A stretch of DNA of 64,000 nucleotides. Origin: Microbulbifer sediminum (GTDB lineage: Bacteria > Pseudomonadota > Gammaproteobacteria > Pseudomonadales > Cellvibrionaceae). A program made the translations under genes and the position numbers. The notes under the pieces are model-generated. The model worked only from the letters and a program-made list of their open reading frames with translations. It ran no database searches and had not been told where the DNA came from. Positions 18,254 to 27,282 of the stretch are shown here, piece by piece. Location of the stretch: the NCBI RefSeq assembly GCF_021729035.1, contig NZ_JAJSAP010000002.1:496001-560000 (forward strand). Reading direction: 5' to 3'. Position 1 is the stretch's first letter; every line of letters starts with the position of its first letter.

Positions 18254-19165
18254 TCATCGTTTCAGGAGCGCCCGGCGCAGCACGCCCTGCTGCACGGCCA
18301 CCCCGAGCATAATCAAAACCAGGCCAACAATGGTTGCCATCTGGATCGTTTCACCCACCAGCAACGCAATAAATACCAACGATAACGGTGGCGAGAGATA
18401 AATCAGGTTACTGATCCGCGCCGTGTTATCACAGGCCATCAGCGCCGCCTGCCACAGCAGGAAGGCGATACCCATCTCAAACAGGCCCACGTAGAGCGCA
18501 CCGACCCAGCCGGCCAGCGGTGGCCACTGCCAGTCACCCTGCACTACCAGGGCTGCACCCAGCCAGGGCAGCCCGCAGAGAAAGCTCAATAGCAGGTTGA
18601 CCGGTGCGCTGCCCCCGATGCGGGTGTTCAGCAGCCAGAAACTGCACCAGATCAGGGTGCTGAACAGGGCCAGCCCCACACCCAGCGGGTCGGCAAATTC
18701 CAGTGCCAGTGGCCGCCCGCTGGTTGCGATCACCACCACCCCGCTGTAACACACCAGCGCGGCCACCAGGTCCTGGGTGCGCAGTTGCTGCTTGAGTACC
18801 GGCACAGACAAGAGTGCCAGCAGGACCCCCCAGGTGTAATTGAGGGGCAACACCTGCTGGGCCGGCAGCAGGTCATAAGCGGTGAACAGTACCAGGTAAT
18901 AAAGGAAGGGATTGCAAAACCCCAGGGCCAGATACCAGTGGCGGTTCCGGGCCCAGGCCGTGGCGAGCTCGCGCCAGCGCCCCTCCCGGGTAACCACCGC
19001 TGCCATCAGCAGGGTCGAGACCGCCGCCGCGATACTGACCAGCTGTAGCGGCGATACATACTGGAGGGAAATCTTGAATGCACTGGCCACAGTAGACCAG
19101 CAGAGCACAGCTGCCAGGGCGAGCAGGACGGCACGGCGATTGTCCGGCAGTGACGATTCGGTCAT
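18254..19165 (-). CDS. EamA/DMT-family transporter
   Basis: A 303-residue inner-membrane protein with about ten hydrophobic helices arranged as two EamA repeats (about residues 10-145 and 155-295). The drug/metabolite transporter superfamily includes amino-acid and metabolite exporters. The repeat end 'LSVPVLKQQLRTQDLVAALVCYSGVVVI' and its second copy 'LSLVFIALLVGETIQMATIVGLVLIMLGV' are characteristic. Substrate unknown. It lies upstream of the acyl-CoA dehydrogenase gene and downstream of the Lrp gene, all leftward, but REP elements and gaps make a single operon doubtful. Confidence 0.85.
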   Translation of the reverse strand: MTESSLPDNRRAVLLALAAVLCWSTVASAFKISLQYVSPLQLVSIAAAVSTLLMAAVVTREGRWRELATAWARNRHWYLALGFCNPFLYYLVLFTAYDLLPAQQVLPLNYTWGVLLALLSVPVLKQQLRTQDLVAALVCYSGVVVIATSGRPLALEFADPLGVGLALFSTLIWCSFWLLNTRIGGSAPVNLLLSFLCGLPWLGAALVVQGDWQWPPLAGWVGALYVGLFEMGIAFLLWQAALMACDNTARISNLIYLSPPLSLVFIALLVGETIQMATIVGLVLIMLGVAVQQGVLRRALLKR

Positions 19166-19229
19166 TCAGGCTACTTTGATTTGGGGGATGTTCAAGGCAC
19201 GGGCGGGCCGCGAGGCCCGCGCTGTCGGC

Positions 19230-19742
19230 CTAGCGCTTGGAGGATTTGGCCTTTTTGGGCTCGGGATCCGGCACCGCAACCGCGGTATCGGTCTTTACTT
19301 CCTCTATCACTACATAGGTATGGGTCTCCCGTACCCCAGGGACGGAGGCCAGCTTTTCGCCGAGGAAACGGCGGTAGCCGAGCATATCCTTGATCCGGAT
19401 CTTGATCAGGTAGTCAAAGCCGCCCGCCACCATATGGCACTCCTGCACCTCTTCGAGGCTGGAGACATGTGAGTTGAAGGCCTCCAGGGCTTCGGTGGCA
19501 GTGTCCGTCAGGGTCACCTGGACATACACCACCAGGCCGGCGTGGACCTTGAGCGGGTCCAGCAACGCCACGTAGTCGCGGATAAACCCCTCCCGCTCGA
19601 GGCGCTTGACCCGCTCGAGGCAGGGGGTGGGACTGAGATTCACGCGCCTTGCCAGCTCCACATTGGGCAGGCGCCCTTCGCGCTGGAGGATGCGCAGGAT
19701 CTGGCGGTCGATACGGTCCAGGTCTTCCATCTGACGAGACAT
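19230..19742 (-). CDS. Lrp/AsnC-family regulator, probable putA regulator
   Basis: A 170-residue Lrp-type regulator. Residues 1-65 form the HTH ('LDRIDRQILRILQREGRLPNVELARRVNLSPTPCLERVKRLEREGFI'), and residues 70-150 the RAM/AsnC ligand domain ('VQECHMVAGGFDYLIKIRIKDM'). A lysine-rich tail of about 20 residues is beyond the usual family end. It is divergent from putA with 138 bp between starts. Lrp-type activators of putA (PutR in Agrobacterium and Rhodobacter) sit in the same arrangement, and the adjacent PutA lacks its own DNA-binding domain, so control by this protein is a reasonable inference. A second possible start is the ATG four codons in. Confidence 0.9.
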   Translation of the reverse strand: MSRQMEDLDRIDRQILRILQREGRLPNVELARRVNLSPTPCLERVKRLEREGFIRDYVALLDPLKVHAGLVVYVQVTLTDTATEALEAFNSHVSSLEEVQECHMVAGGFDYLIKIRIKDMLGYRRFLGEKLASVPGVRETHTYVVIEEVKTDTAVAVPDPEPKKAKSSKR

Positions 19743-19880
19743 AGCAACATACCCTACTGGTGATCATGCAAATAGGCGCTACATTTAACCACAACCGGAG
19801 GCAAAATGGCGATTAATTCTGAGCGAAATCGCACATAATCCGACTTTTCTTCTGGTCCAACTTAGAGCTTTGGAGTCACC

Positions 19881-22800
19881 ATGCCAACACAATTCGCCGG
19901 AGACCTGCACAGCGCGCGCGAGAAGGCCCGCGAGTACCTGCACGCCGACGAAAACCAGTGTGTGAGCGAGCTGCTGGCCGCCCCACGTCCCAGCGACACA
20001 CTGCGCCAGAAAATCCTCGCCACCAGCCGCACGCTGGTCGCCGAGTCCCGCAAGGAACGCAGCAAGCGCGGAACACTGGATGCCTTCCTGCAGCAGTTCG
20101 GCCTGTCCAACAAGGAAGGGGTGGCCCTCATGTGCCTGGCCGAGTCCCTGCTGCGGGTCCCGGATGCGGATACTGCCGACAAACTGATCGCCGAGAAAGT
20201 GCATTCCGGCAACTGGGCCAGCCACCGTGGCCAATCCGACTCCCTGTTCGTTAATGCGTCCACCTGGGGCCTGATGCTCACCGGCAACATCGTCGAACTG
20301 GATCCGGATATCACCGAGCGGCCCTCCCACTGGATGAAGCGCATGGTGAGCCGCATGGGCGAGCCCATGGTGCGCGCCTCCATGATGCAGGCCATGAAGA
20401 TCATGGGTGGCCAGTACGTGCTGGGGCGCACCATCGAGGAAGCACTGAAGCGCGGCCCCGCAGAAAACATTCCCGGCACCCGCTTCTCCTTCGATATGCT
20501 CGGCGAGGGCGCCCGCACCATGGCCGACGCCAGGCGCTACTTTGACTCCTACATGATGGCCATTGAGGCGATCGGCAAGAGCAACGACAAACGCGACGTG
20601 ATCGAGGCCAACGGTATCTCCATCAAGCTGTCCGCCCTGCACCCCCGTTACAGCGTGTTGCAGCGGGAGCGCGTGATGACCGAGCTGCTGCCGAGCGTGA
20701 AAGAACTGTGCATCGCGGCCGCCAAGTACGATATGGGCCTGAACATCGATGCCGAAGAAGCCGAGCGACTGGATGTCTCCATGGACATCTTCGAAGAACT
20801 GGCCCGCGCGCCGGAGCTGGGCAACTGGCAGGGCCTGGGCTTCGTACTACAGGCCTACCAGAAGCGCGCCCCCTACGTGGCGGACTGGTTGATCGCCCTC
20901 GGCCGCGACACCGGACGCAAGATCATGGTGCGCCTGGTAAAAGGGGCCTACTGGGACACCGAAATCAAGCACGCCCAGCAGATGGGCCTGACCGATTACC
21001 CGGTATATACCCGCAAGTGCCACACCGACCTGTCTTACCAGGTCTGTGCCAAACAACTGCTGGACAACCGCGATGCGGTCTACCCGCAATTCGCCACCCA
21101 CAATGCCTACACCGTAGGCCTGATCCTGGAGCTGGCGGGCGACGCCAACAACTACGAGTTCCAGCGCCTGCACGGCATGGGCCACCTGCTCTACGCCCAG
21201 CTGGAAAAGGTACACGGCAAGCGGGTGCCTGTGCGCGTATACGCGCCGGTGGGCGCCCACAGGGACCTGCTGCCCTACCTGGTGCGCCGCCTGCTGGAAA
21301 ACGGCGCCAATAGTTCTTTCGTAAACCGCTTTATGGACGAGGAGACTCCCATCGACGAACTGGTACAGGACACAATCGAACAGAGCGAAAACTGCCAGCC
21401 CTACCGCCATCCGCAGATCCCGGTGCCGGAGGACATTTACCTGGGCGGCGAACCCCTGCCCCGCAAGAATTCCCACGGTATCGAGCTGACCGACCCGGTA
21501 GCCGTGGAGCCGCTGCTACAGAGCATCGAGAAACTGAAAGGCAAGCAATTCAAGGGCGGCCCCATCATCAATGGCAAGATGGGCAAGACCGACGAGCCGG
21601 TCCACAACCCCGCTACCGGCGAGGTAATCGGCCATACCGCCAATGCCGACAAGCACCAGATCGATGCCGCCTATAGCGCTGCAACAGAGGCCCAGGTGGC
21701 CTGGGACCGCCTGGGTGGCAATGAACGCGGCCGGATCCTGGACCGCATTGCCGACCTGTACGAACAGCACCTGAACGACCTGACAGCCCTGATTTGCCTG
21801 GAGGCCGGCCGAACCCTGAATGACGGTATCTCGGAGGTGCGCGAGGCGGTGGACTTCTGCCGTTATTACGGCAATGGTGCACGCCGCCACTTTAGCGAGC
21901 CGCATGAACTGCCCGGCCCCACCGGTGAGAGCAACGAGCTGTACCTGACCGGTCGTGGCGTATTCGTGGCGATCAGCCCCTGGAACTTCCCGCTGGCCAT
22001 CTTCACCGGCCAGGTCGTTGCCGCCCTGGCGGCGGGTAATGCCGTGCTGGCCAAGCCCGCCGAGCAAACCCCGCTGATCGCCGCACGTGCCATCGAGCTG
22101 ATGCACGAGGCGGGCGTACCGAAAGAGGTCCTGCACCTGGTTACCGGTACCGGTGCCGCCGTCGGCGCGCCGCTGATCGAGGATCCGCGCCTGTCCGGCG
22201 TGGCCTTCACTGGCTCCACCGAAACCGCACGCCTGATCAACCGGCAGCTGGCTGACAAAGACGGTCCTATCACGCCGCTGATCGCCGAGACCGGCGGCCA
22301 GAACGTGATGATCGTGGATTCCACTGCCCTGCCCGAGCAGGTGGTGGACGATGTCATCCAGTCCGCCTTCCTGAGCGCCGGGCAGCGCTGTTCCGCCCTG
22401 CGCATCCTGTGCGTGCAGGACGTGATCGCCGACAACCTCCTGAAGATGCTCAAGGGAGCCTGCGAGGAACTGACCCTCGGCAATCCCGCATTACTCTCCA
22501 CCGATATCGGCCCGGTGATCGACGAGAAGGCCCTGGGCACGCTGGAGAAACACCGCGAGCGTATGGCCCAGGAGGCCAAGCCCCTGTTCGCCTTTGACCG
22601 CAGCAAGCTCCCGGCGAAAGGCACGTTCTTCGGCCCGCAGGTGGTCGAGATCGAGGACTTCTCCGTGCTGGAGCGCGAGGTGTTCGGTCCCTTCCTGCAC
22701 GTGGTGCGCTTCAAGGCCGGCGAACTGGAAGATGTGATCCGCCGGATCAACGCCACCGGCTACGGCCTGACCTTCGGCCTGCATTCTCGTATCGAGGGAC

Positions 22801-23027
22801 GTGCCGGCGCAGTGTTCAAGCGCGTGAATGTGGGCAACACCTACGTCAACCGCGATATGGTGGGTGCCGTGGTGGGCGTCAACCCATTCGGCGGCCAGGG
22901 ACTGTCCGGCACCGGCCCCAAAGCCGGTGGCCCGCACTACCTGTTCCGTTTTGCTGATGAGAAGACCAAGACCATCAATACGGTGGCAACCGGCGGGAAC
23001 ACACAGCTGTTCTCCCTCGCCCAGTAA
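19881..23027 (+). CDS. putA: Bifunctional proline dehydrogenase / 1-pyrroline-5-carboxylate dehydrogenase
   Basis: A 1048-residue PutA that converts proline to glutamate in two steps. The FAD-dependent PRODH domain spans about 170-470 ('YDMGLNIDAEEAERLD', 'IMVRLVKGAYWDTEIKHAQ', 'FATHNAYTVG'). The NAD-dependent P5C dehydrogenase spans about 545-1030, with general base E803 in 'AETGGQN' and catalytic C837 in 'SAGQRCSALR'. E. coli PutA has an N-terminal ribbon-helix-helix DNA-binding domain; this protein starts directly with the helical arm domain, so it cannot self-repress. The C-terminal extra domain of long PutAs is also missing. A ribosome site GGAG is 6 bases from the ATG. A strong hairpin follows at 23083. 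Confidence 0.97.
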   Translation: MPTQFAGDLHSAREKAREYLHADENQCVSELLAAPRPSDTLRQKILATSRTLVAESRKERSKRGTLDAFLQQFGLSNKEGVALMCLAESLLRVPDADTADKLIAEKVHSGNWASHRGQSDSLFVNASTWGLMLTGNIVELDPDITERPSHWMKRMVSRMGEPMVRASMMQAMKIMGGQYVLGRTIEEALKRGPAENIPGTRFSFDMLGEGARTMADARRYFDSYMMAIEAIGKSNDKRDVIEANGISIKLSALHPRYSVLQRERVMTELLPSVKELCIAAAKYDMGLNIDAEEAERLDVSMDIFEELARAPELGNWQGLGFVLQAYQKRAPYVADWLIALGRDTGRKIMVRLVKGAYWDTEIKHAQQMGLTDYPVYTRKCHTDLSYQVCAKQLLDNRDAVYPQFATHNAYTVGLILELAGDANNYEFQRLHGMGHLLYAQLEKVHGKRVPVRVYAPVGAHRDLLPYLVRRLLENGANSSFVNRFMDEETPIDELVQDTIEQSENCQPYRHPQIPVPEDIYLGGEPLPRKNSHGIELTDPVAVEPLLQSIEKLKGKQFKGGPIINGKMGKTDEPVHNPATGEVIGHTANADKHQIDAAYSAATEAQVAWDRLGGNERGRILDRIADLYEQHLNDLTALICLEAGRTLNDGISEVREAVDFCRYYGNGARRHFSEPHELPGPTGESNELYLTGRGVFVAISPWNFPLAIFTGQVVAALAAGNAVLAKPAEQTPLIAARAIELMHEAGVPKEVLHLVTGTGAAVGAPLIEDPRLSGVAFTGSTETARLINRQLADKDGPITPLIAETGGQNVMIVDSTALPEQVVDDVIQSAFLSAGQRCSALRILCVQDVIADNLLKMLKGACEELTLGNPALLSTDIGPVIDEKALGTLEKHRERMAQEAKPLFAFDRSKLPAKGTFFGPQVVEIEDFSVLEREVFGPFLHVVRFKAGELEDVIRRINATGYGLTFGLHSRIEGRAGAVFKRVNVGNTYVNRDMVGAVVGVNPFGGQGLSGTGPKAGGPHYLFRFADEKTKTINTVATGGNTQLFSLAQ

Positions 23028-23082
23028 GGCAAAACGGGCTCCCGGGGAAACCGCCGCCTGCGGCGCCCCCGGGAATTCATTC

Positions 23083-23119
23083 ACGATCGCGGCCAGCGAC
23101 CGCTGGCCGCGATCGTTTT
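23083..23119 (+). terminator. putA terminator (16-bp perfect stem)
   Basis: ACGATCGCGGCCAGCG (23083-23098) pairs perfectly with CGCTGGCCGCGATCGT (23101-23116) and is followed by TTTT. Its core (CGCGGCCA...TGGCCGCG) resembles the REP-like palindromes elsewhere in the window, so it may be a REP copy recruited as a terminator. Confidence 0.7.
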
Positions 23120-23190
23120 ACCCTGCCTGCCTTCATTTCTTCACGGTCACAGGCCGCCCCTGCATCACCTCCGGCGATTGCACCGCACCT

Positions 23191-23230
23191 TTGTGGGAGA
23201 GGCCCCTGGCCAAAGGGGATTGGGCGACAA
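23191..23230. repeat. REP-like palindrome, variant copy
   Basis: TTGTGGGAGAGGCCCCTGG... continues to ...GGGGATTGGGCGACAA; GCCCCTGGCCAAAGGGG forms an imperfect stem. The GTGGGAG-GGCC-...-GGCGA layout is that of REP-type elements. It lies between putA and the lipoprotein gene. Confidence 0.45.
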
Positions 23231-23250
23231 GCCAACTTTCCCGGCACATA

Positions 23251-23278
23251 AAAAAAGAGCCGGGCGACTGCCCGGCTC
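23251..23278 (-). terminator. Rho-independent terminator of the glycine-zipper lipoprotein gene
   Basis: GAGCCGGGC (23257-23265) pairs with GCCCGGCTC (23270-23278), loop GACT. On the minus strand the stem is followed by a run of about eight T, so it terminates leftward transcription from the gene at 23352-23744. Confidence 0.85.
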
Positions 23279-23351
23279 AAGCCAAGTCCTGTGAGATTGC
23301 CGAATATCAACAGGCTGTGATGAATCTTTGACCGCCACTAATCGAAAAAGA

Positions 23352-23744
23352 TCAATTTAGGACGCGATATCCGCGACCGCGCAGACAATTCCTGACAATG
23401 CGCCCTTCCTCGCTGTAGGAGCTGCCCACGCCGGAAACCCCACCCAGCAGGGCACCGGCGCCGGCGCCAGCTGCCGCCGCGCTACTGGAATCCCCGACAA
23501 TTGCGCCCAGGGCACCACCCAAAAGTGCCCCACCCGCAGCCCGGGTCACTCCACGGCGCCCGGCATCGGCTCGGGCGTAATAGGCCGTCGAACGACAATC
23601 CGCCAGGTCAAGCTGGTACTGACGCATATTTACACCATAAGTATCAATCACGACTCCGCCGGCCCCGGGAACCTGTTCCTGGGTAACACACCCAGCTGCC
23701 AGCATCGTGCTGAGCCCTACGGCAGAAAGAAATGCAGACTTCAT
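23352..23744 (-). CDS. Glycine-zipper lipoprotein
   Basis: A 130-residue lipoprotein (lipobox M-L-A-A-G-C19). The central part (about 70-110) is a glycine-zipper segment rich in Gly/Ala ('AAGGALLGGALGAIVGDSSS', 'GAGAGALLGGVSG') like that of the SlyB/17-kDa antigen-type proteins. Three further cysteines include 'IVRNCLRGRGYRVLN' at the end, a C-terminal motif common to these small envelope proteins. Likely an outer-membrane-associated envelope protein of unknown exact role. GAGGT precedes the ATG. It has its own terminator, so it is transcribed alone. Confidence 0.82.
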   Translation of the reverse strand: MKSAFLSAVGLSTMLAAGCVTQEQVPGAGGVVIDTYGVNMRQYQLDLADCRSTAYYARADAGRRGVTRAAGGALLGGALGAIVGDSSSAAAAGAGAGALLGGVSGVGSSYSEEGRIVRNCLRGRGYRVLN

Positions 23745-23991
23745 CGCGTTACCTCAATTGAAGAGTTGATGCCTGCCACCGTGCGCCGGGTTCAGCCCCT
23801 GCGACGCGGCCAGTGCAAACATGTCGCCTCTTTCTACTTAGGTTTAGCTGTAAGTCGAAGTTCGCGCCAGTCAGCACAACAAAAAAATTGCCTGCCTGGT
23901 ATCGGAAAAACGGGTTTCGGGTGAAATTGGCTTGTCTGTAACGGCAGTGCCGCCACCTGCCAGGAATCGCCTTGCGGAGATGCCCACCAGC

Positions 23992-24696
23992 CTATTGGTA
24001 GAAGTAGTCAATACGCAGGCGCTGGCTCTCGCCACGGTCATCCAGAAGATTGACGATGCCTTCAAACCGCTGCAGCTGGCGCTGATCTGCTCCGTAAACG
24101 AGGTAGAGGTGTCCTGCGAACATCCGCAGCAGCGCCTGCGCCAGGTCTATCCGGAGGCACAGGTTTCCCTGGGCCTCGCCCTGGCACTCCGCCTTTCGCG
24201 CACGCAGGGTGACGGCACGGCCATGCAGGGGCGAGGCAAACTTGAACTCCACCGATTCCCCTGCCGAAAGCCGGTCCCAGTTGTTCCTGACAAATGGATC
24301 GAAACCGGCATCGATCACATCGATATCATTACCATCGACACTCTCGGTCTCCCAGCCTGAGTCCCGGCTCTCGCGGTAGCGCATTTCCCACTGGCCGTCC
24401 CGGCGACGAACAATACGCTCCTCACCATGGCGGTAATCGCGCTGGATTACTTCCGGCCGCGGTGTATTACGCGGCTCTTCGCCGGGGCGGGTAACAAGGG
24501 ACTTTTCCGCAATGCGATGCCCGCGGGGATTGTAGTAGAGAACCCGGGTCCGGTTATTCCGGGTCGGGAGGTAGTACTCGCAGTAGACGAGCTGATCGCG
24601 GCCGGGCTCGCGGGCCAGGCCGATGGCCTGTACCTCGCCCTGGTAACCGCAGTGCGCCGCCGCATTCACAGCCATTGCCGCCAACAGACTAAGCAT
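23992..24696 (-). CDS. Exported protein of unknown function, last gene of the lipid cluster
   Basis: A 234-residue protein with a short signal peptide (about 1-14, 'MLSLLAAMAVNAAA'). The body is polar and rich in Arg/Glu, with cysteines at 'HCGYQG', 'VYCEYY', 'KAECQG' and 'NLCLRID' that could form two disulfides in the periplasm. I do not recognise a family. Its ATG overlaps the end of the DUF2878 gene by 8 bases, with GAGG in the upstream gene, so it is translationally coupled and belongs to the sigma/ChrR-linked cluster. It should act in the envelope alongside the lipid enzymes, but no reaction can be proposed. Confidence 0.8.
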   Translation of the reverse strand: MLSLLAAMAVNAAAHCGYQGEVQAIGLAREPGRDQLVYCEYYLPTRNNRTRVLYYNPRGHRIAEKSLVTRPGEEPRNTPRPEVIQRDYRHGEERIVRRRDGQWEMRYRESRDSGWETESVDGNDIDVIDAGFDPFVRNNWDRLSAGESVEFKFASPLHGRAVTLRARKAECQGEAQGNLCLRIDLAQALLRMFAGHLYLVYGADQRQLQRFEGIVNLLDDRGESQRLRIDYFYQ

Positions 24697-25204
24697 AACC
24701 AGCCTCGGTAAAAATCCGGCGCCGCGATAACCAGGTGGTAAACGGCAGGAACAGTACCCAGATACATACGAGGACGAGCACAGGAACGATCACCGGCTGG
24801 CTGAACTCCACCGTGCCATTGAGCCAGGCGCCGGTCCAGTAGCTGAACGGCCCAAATATGCCGCCAAGTACTGCCGCCAGCCATCCGCTCTTCTGCAGGA
24901 AAAACATGCTGTACCGGAGCGCCGTGGCAAAGTTTACCCAAAGTAATAATAGCCAGGCAGGAGGAAAGGGTGAGCCATTATCATTGCTCAGCAGGCCACT
25001 GGAGAATACCAGCGTATCCACACTGGCTCCGCAGAGCCAGACAGTGGCAACCCAGAGCCATTCATTGCGCTTGTTGGCAACGATTCGGAGGTGAAAAAAG
25101 AGATTGGCCGCGGTGAACGCAACAATCACCCAGACACTGTTCACCAGCACACACAGTGGCCACGCAACGTCGAACAGCACGGCGTTCGCAATAATCCGCC
25201 ACAT
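24689..25204 (-). CDS. DUF2878 family membrane protein
   Basis: A 171-residue inner-membrane protein with about five to six helices and the DUF2878 pattern ('IIANAVLFDVAWPLCVL', 'GASVDTLVFSSGLL', 'GPFSYWTGAWL'). The family is repeatedly found next to cyclopropane-synthase-like and DUF1365 genes; its function is not known. I chose the ATG at 25204 because GGGAG precedes it; the open frame reaches a TTG at 25228. The stop of the upstream methyltransferase gene is 24 bp away, and the next gene overlaps by 8 bp. Confidence 0.85.
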   Translation of the reverse strand: MWRIIANAVLFDVAWPLCVLVNSVWVIVAFTAANLFFHLRIVANKRNEWLWVATVWLCGASVDTLVFSSGLLSNDNGSPFPPAWLLLLWVNFATALRYSMFFLQKSGWLAAVLGGIFGPFSYWTGAWLNGTVEFSQPVIVPVLVLVCIWVLFLPFTTWLSRRRIFTEAGYA

Positions 25205-25228
25205 GGCCAGCTCCCGTGCGCTGCGCAA

Positions 25229-26494
25229 TCAGCCCGGTAGCGCCCGGCAGCGCGGCTTGGCAAAGACAAACTGGGCCGTGCTGATCACGCGCTCGAGGAA
25301 GCCTCCTTCGCAGTAACAGAGGTAAAAATCCCACATACGGATAAAACGATTGTCAAAGCCCTGGCGGCGAACCTCATCGATACGGGCGAAGAAAGCATCG
25401 CGCCAGGCACTCAGCGTGCGCGCGTAATGAAAGGTAATGTCCTCAAGGCCGACAACCTGCATATCCGTATTCTCAGCGATATGATCCGCCACCACCTGGT
25501 TGGACGGCAGGCAGCCACCGGGGAAGATATAACGCTGGATAAAATCCACCTGCTTGCGATAACGATGGTATCGCTGGTCCTGGATTGTAATGGCCTGCAT
25601 CACCATCAACCCGTCTTCTTTCAGCAGGCGACTGCAACGGGAGAAGAAATCCTTGTGATACTCATGGCCCACAGCCTCGATCATCTCGATGGAAACCAAC
25701 TTGTCGTACTGCCCCTCTAGGTCTCGATAATCCTTCAGCAGCAACGTGACCTGTTCCTGCAGTCCCTCGCGCTCCACCCAGGCGCGCGCATGCTCGTACT
25801 GTTCCCTGGAGATGGTTGTGGTGGTCACGCGGCACCCATAGTTCTTGGCCGCATAGACCGCCATGCCACCCCAGCCAGTGCCGATCTCGAGCAGGTGGTC
25901 ACCCTCATGGAGCTGCAACTTGTTACAGATTCTTTCCAGCTTGTTCAGGGATGCCTCTTCAAGGCTCGCTGATGAAGACGGAAACACCGCCGATGAGTAC
26001 AGCATGGTGGGATCGAGAAACAGCTTGAAGAAATCATTGCCAAGATCGTAGTGGGCGGAGATATTCTTACGAGAGCCGGCGCGGGTATTGGCATTGAAGC
26101 GGTGCAGGATACGCAACGCAAATTTCTGCAGGAAACTCCAGCGGGAATCCATATTCTCCAGCATGGCCATGTTGTTGACCATCAACCGGATAACATCCAC
26201 CAGGCAGGGAGAGGTCCAGGCACCCTGCATATAGGCCTCACCCGACCCGATGGTGCCATTGAAGAGTACGTGTGTATACGTCACCTCATCCTGGACGCAG
26301 ATCCGGGCGCAAACCTCCGCGTCCTGCTCCGCCTCGCCAAAACGGTATATTTCACCGCCCTCTTCCACCACCAGGTGTCCGCGCTTGATCCCAGCGAGCT
26401 TGCCCAGCACCAGCCTCCGGGCGAGCTGCGTGGTCCAGTTCGACTGTGCGGAGTCTTCAATTGTACCGGGCTGGCCCGCTTCAACAGATTTCAT
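25229..26494 (-). CDS. Cyclopropane-fatty-acyl-phospholipid synthase-like SAM methyltransferase
   Basis: A 421-residue enzyme of the CFA synthase family, which modifies double bonds of membrane phospholipid acyl chains with a methylene or methyl group from S-adenosylmethionine. 'ISAHYDLGNDFFKLFLDPTMLYSSAVF' is the family hallmark, and the SAM motif I is 'LLEIGTGWGGMAVYA'. 'IEAVGHEYHKDFFSRCSRLLKEDG' and 'FIQRYIFPGGCLPS' follow in order. The start is the ATG at 26494, which overlaps the stop of the DUF1365 gene (ATGA) and follows AGGAG; the longer frame to 26584 lies inside that gene. The cluster contains oxidoreductases, so the product may be a further-modified lipid rather than plain cyclopropane (inference). 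Confidence 0.93.
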   Translation of the reverse strand: MKSVEAGQPGTIEDSAQSNWTTQLARRLVLGKLAGIKRGHLVVEEGGEIYRFGEAEQDAEVCARICVQDEVTYTHVLFNGTIGSGEAYMQGAWTSPCLVDVIRLMVNNMAMLENMDSRWSFLQKFALRILHRFNANTRAGSRKNISAHYDLGNDFFKLFLDPTMLYSSAVFPSSSASLEEASLNKLERICNKLQLHEGDHLLEIGTGWGGMAVYAAKNYGCRVTTTTISREQYEHARAWVEREGLQEQVTLLLKDYRDLEGQYDKLVSIEMIEAVGHEYHKDFFSRCSRLLKEDGLMVMQAITIQDQRYHRYRKQVDFIQRYIFPGGCLPSNQVVADHIAENTDMQVVGLEDITFHYARTLSAWRDAFFARIDEVRRQGFDNRFIRMWDFYLCYCEGGFLERVISTAQFVFAKPRCRALPG

Positions 26495-27282
26495 TGGCGT
26501 TTTTCTCCTGCATCGGCCCGAACGCTGCGATTCGGATGGGTGAATATCGGCACGCGCTTGAGCCACAACCTTAATGCCTGCCAATAAATAGCAGTGATGA
26601 CCTTTACGGTCATCAGTGGATATTGGATTAGCGTGAGATTCAACGTGCGCGGGGAGAGCTCCTCGCGTTTAAGGCTCAGGGTGGCGTCAAAAACAGGCTT
26701 ACCGTCCTGCAGGTTCTGCAGGAAAATCGACAGGCGCTCCCCCGGGGTGACACTGCGCCAGCGGTATGCCTGCTCCATAGGCATGAACGGGGAGACATGA
26801 AAATCCTTGTCGAACTCCCCCTTCTGGACACTCGATGACCTGCCGCGTATCCCCCCGTCGCGACAATCAAGTACATAACTGTGACGCTCATTCCAGGGCG
26901 TGTTGTGCACATCCAGCATCACCCATTGAACATCCTTGCCACTGCGATCAAAACAGTAATAAGTACTGATCGGGTTCATGTTGTACCCAAAATACCGCCA
27001 GTTGGCTAACACCCGCACTGGCCCCTGCGGACGCTCGCCGGTTTCCTCCTGCACACGACGACGCACCGCCTCGTCGACACCGAGGGCCGGATCACCGAAG
27101 AAGTCCTCACGCCGGAAACGTGCCGGTGCCCACCGACTGCGCGACCACAACGGGCTCATGGCCAGCACCTGCTCCAGCTCTCCCAGGTCGAGATATACCA
27201 TGAAAACACGGTAGCGAAACCGGTGCCCCCGCGGTGCGAGGCGACGGTGCTGCACCCAGCCACTGTAGATGGCACTCTCCAT
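26491..27282 (-). CDS. DUF1365 family protein
   Basis: A 263-residue DUF1365 protein: 'SAIYSGWVQHRRLAPRGHRFRYRVFMVYLDL' at the N terminus and 'RYFGYNMNPISTYYCFDRSG' in the middle are diagnostic. The family's biochemical role is not established, but it is strongly linked to CFA-like methyltransferases and FAD oxidoreductases. The ATG at 27282 overlaps the stop of the upstream FAD oxidoreductase (TGATG), and its stop overlaps the methyltransferase start (ATGA), so the three genes are tightly coupled. Confidence 0.9.
   Translation of the reverse strand: MESAIYSGWVQHRRLAPRGHRFRYRVFMVYLDLGELEQVLAMSPLWSRSRWAPARFRREDFFGDPALGVDEAVRRRVQEETGERPQGPVRVLANWRYFGYNMNPISTYYCFDRSGKDVQWVMLDVHNTPWNERHSYVLDCRDGGIRGRSSSVQKGEFDKDFHVSPFMPMEQAYRWRSVTPGERLSIFLQNLQDGKPVFDATLSLKREELSPRTLNLTLIQYPLMTVKVITAIYWQALRLWLKRVPIFTHPNRSVRADAGEKRQ

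Noticed and set aside
17133-18401. 422-codon plus-strand open frame
   Set aside because: Antisense to the acyl-CoA dehydrogenase and low in recognisable structure.
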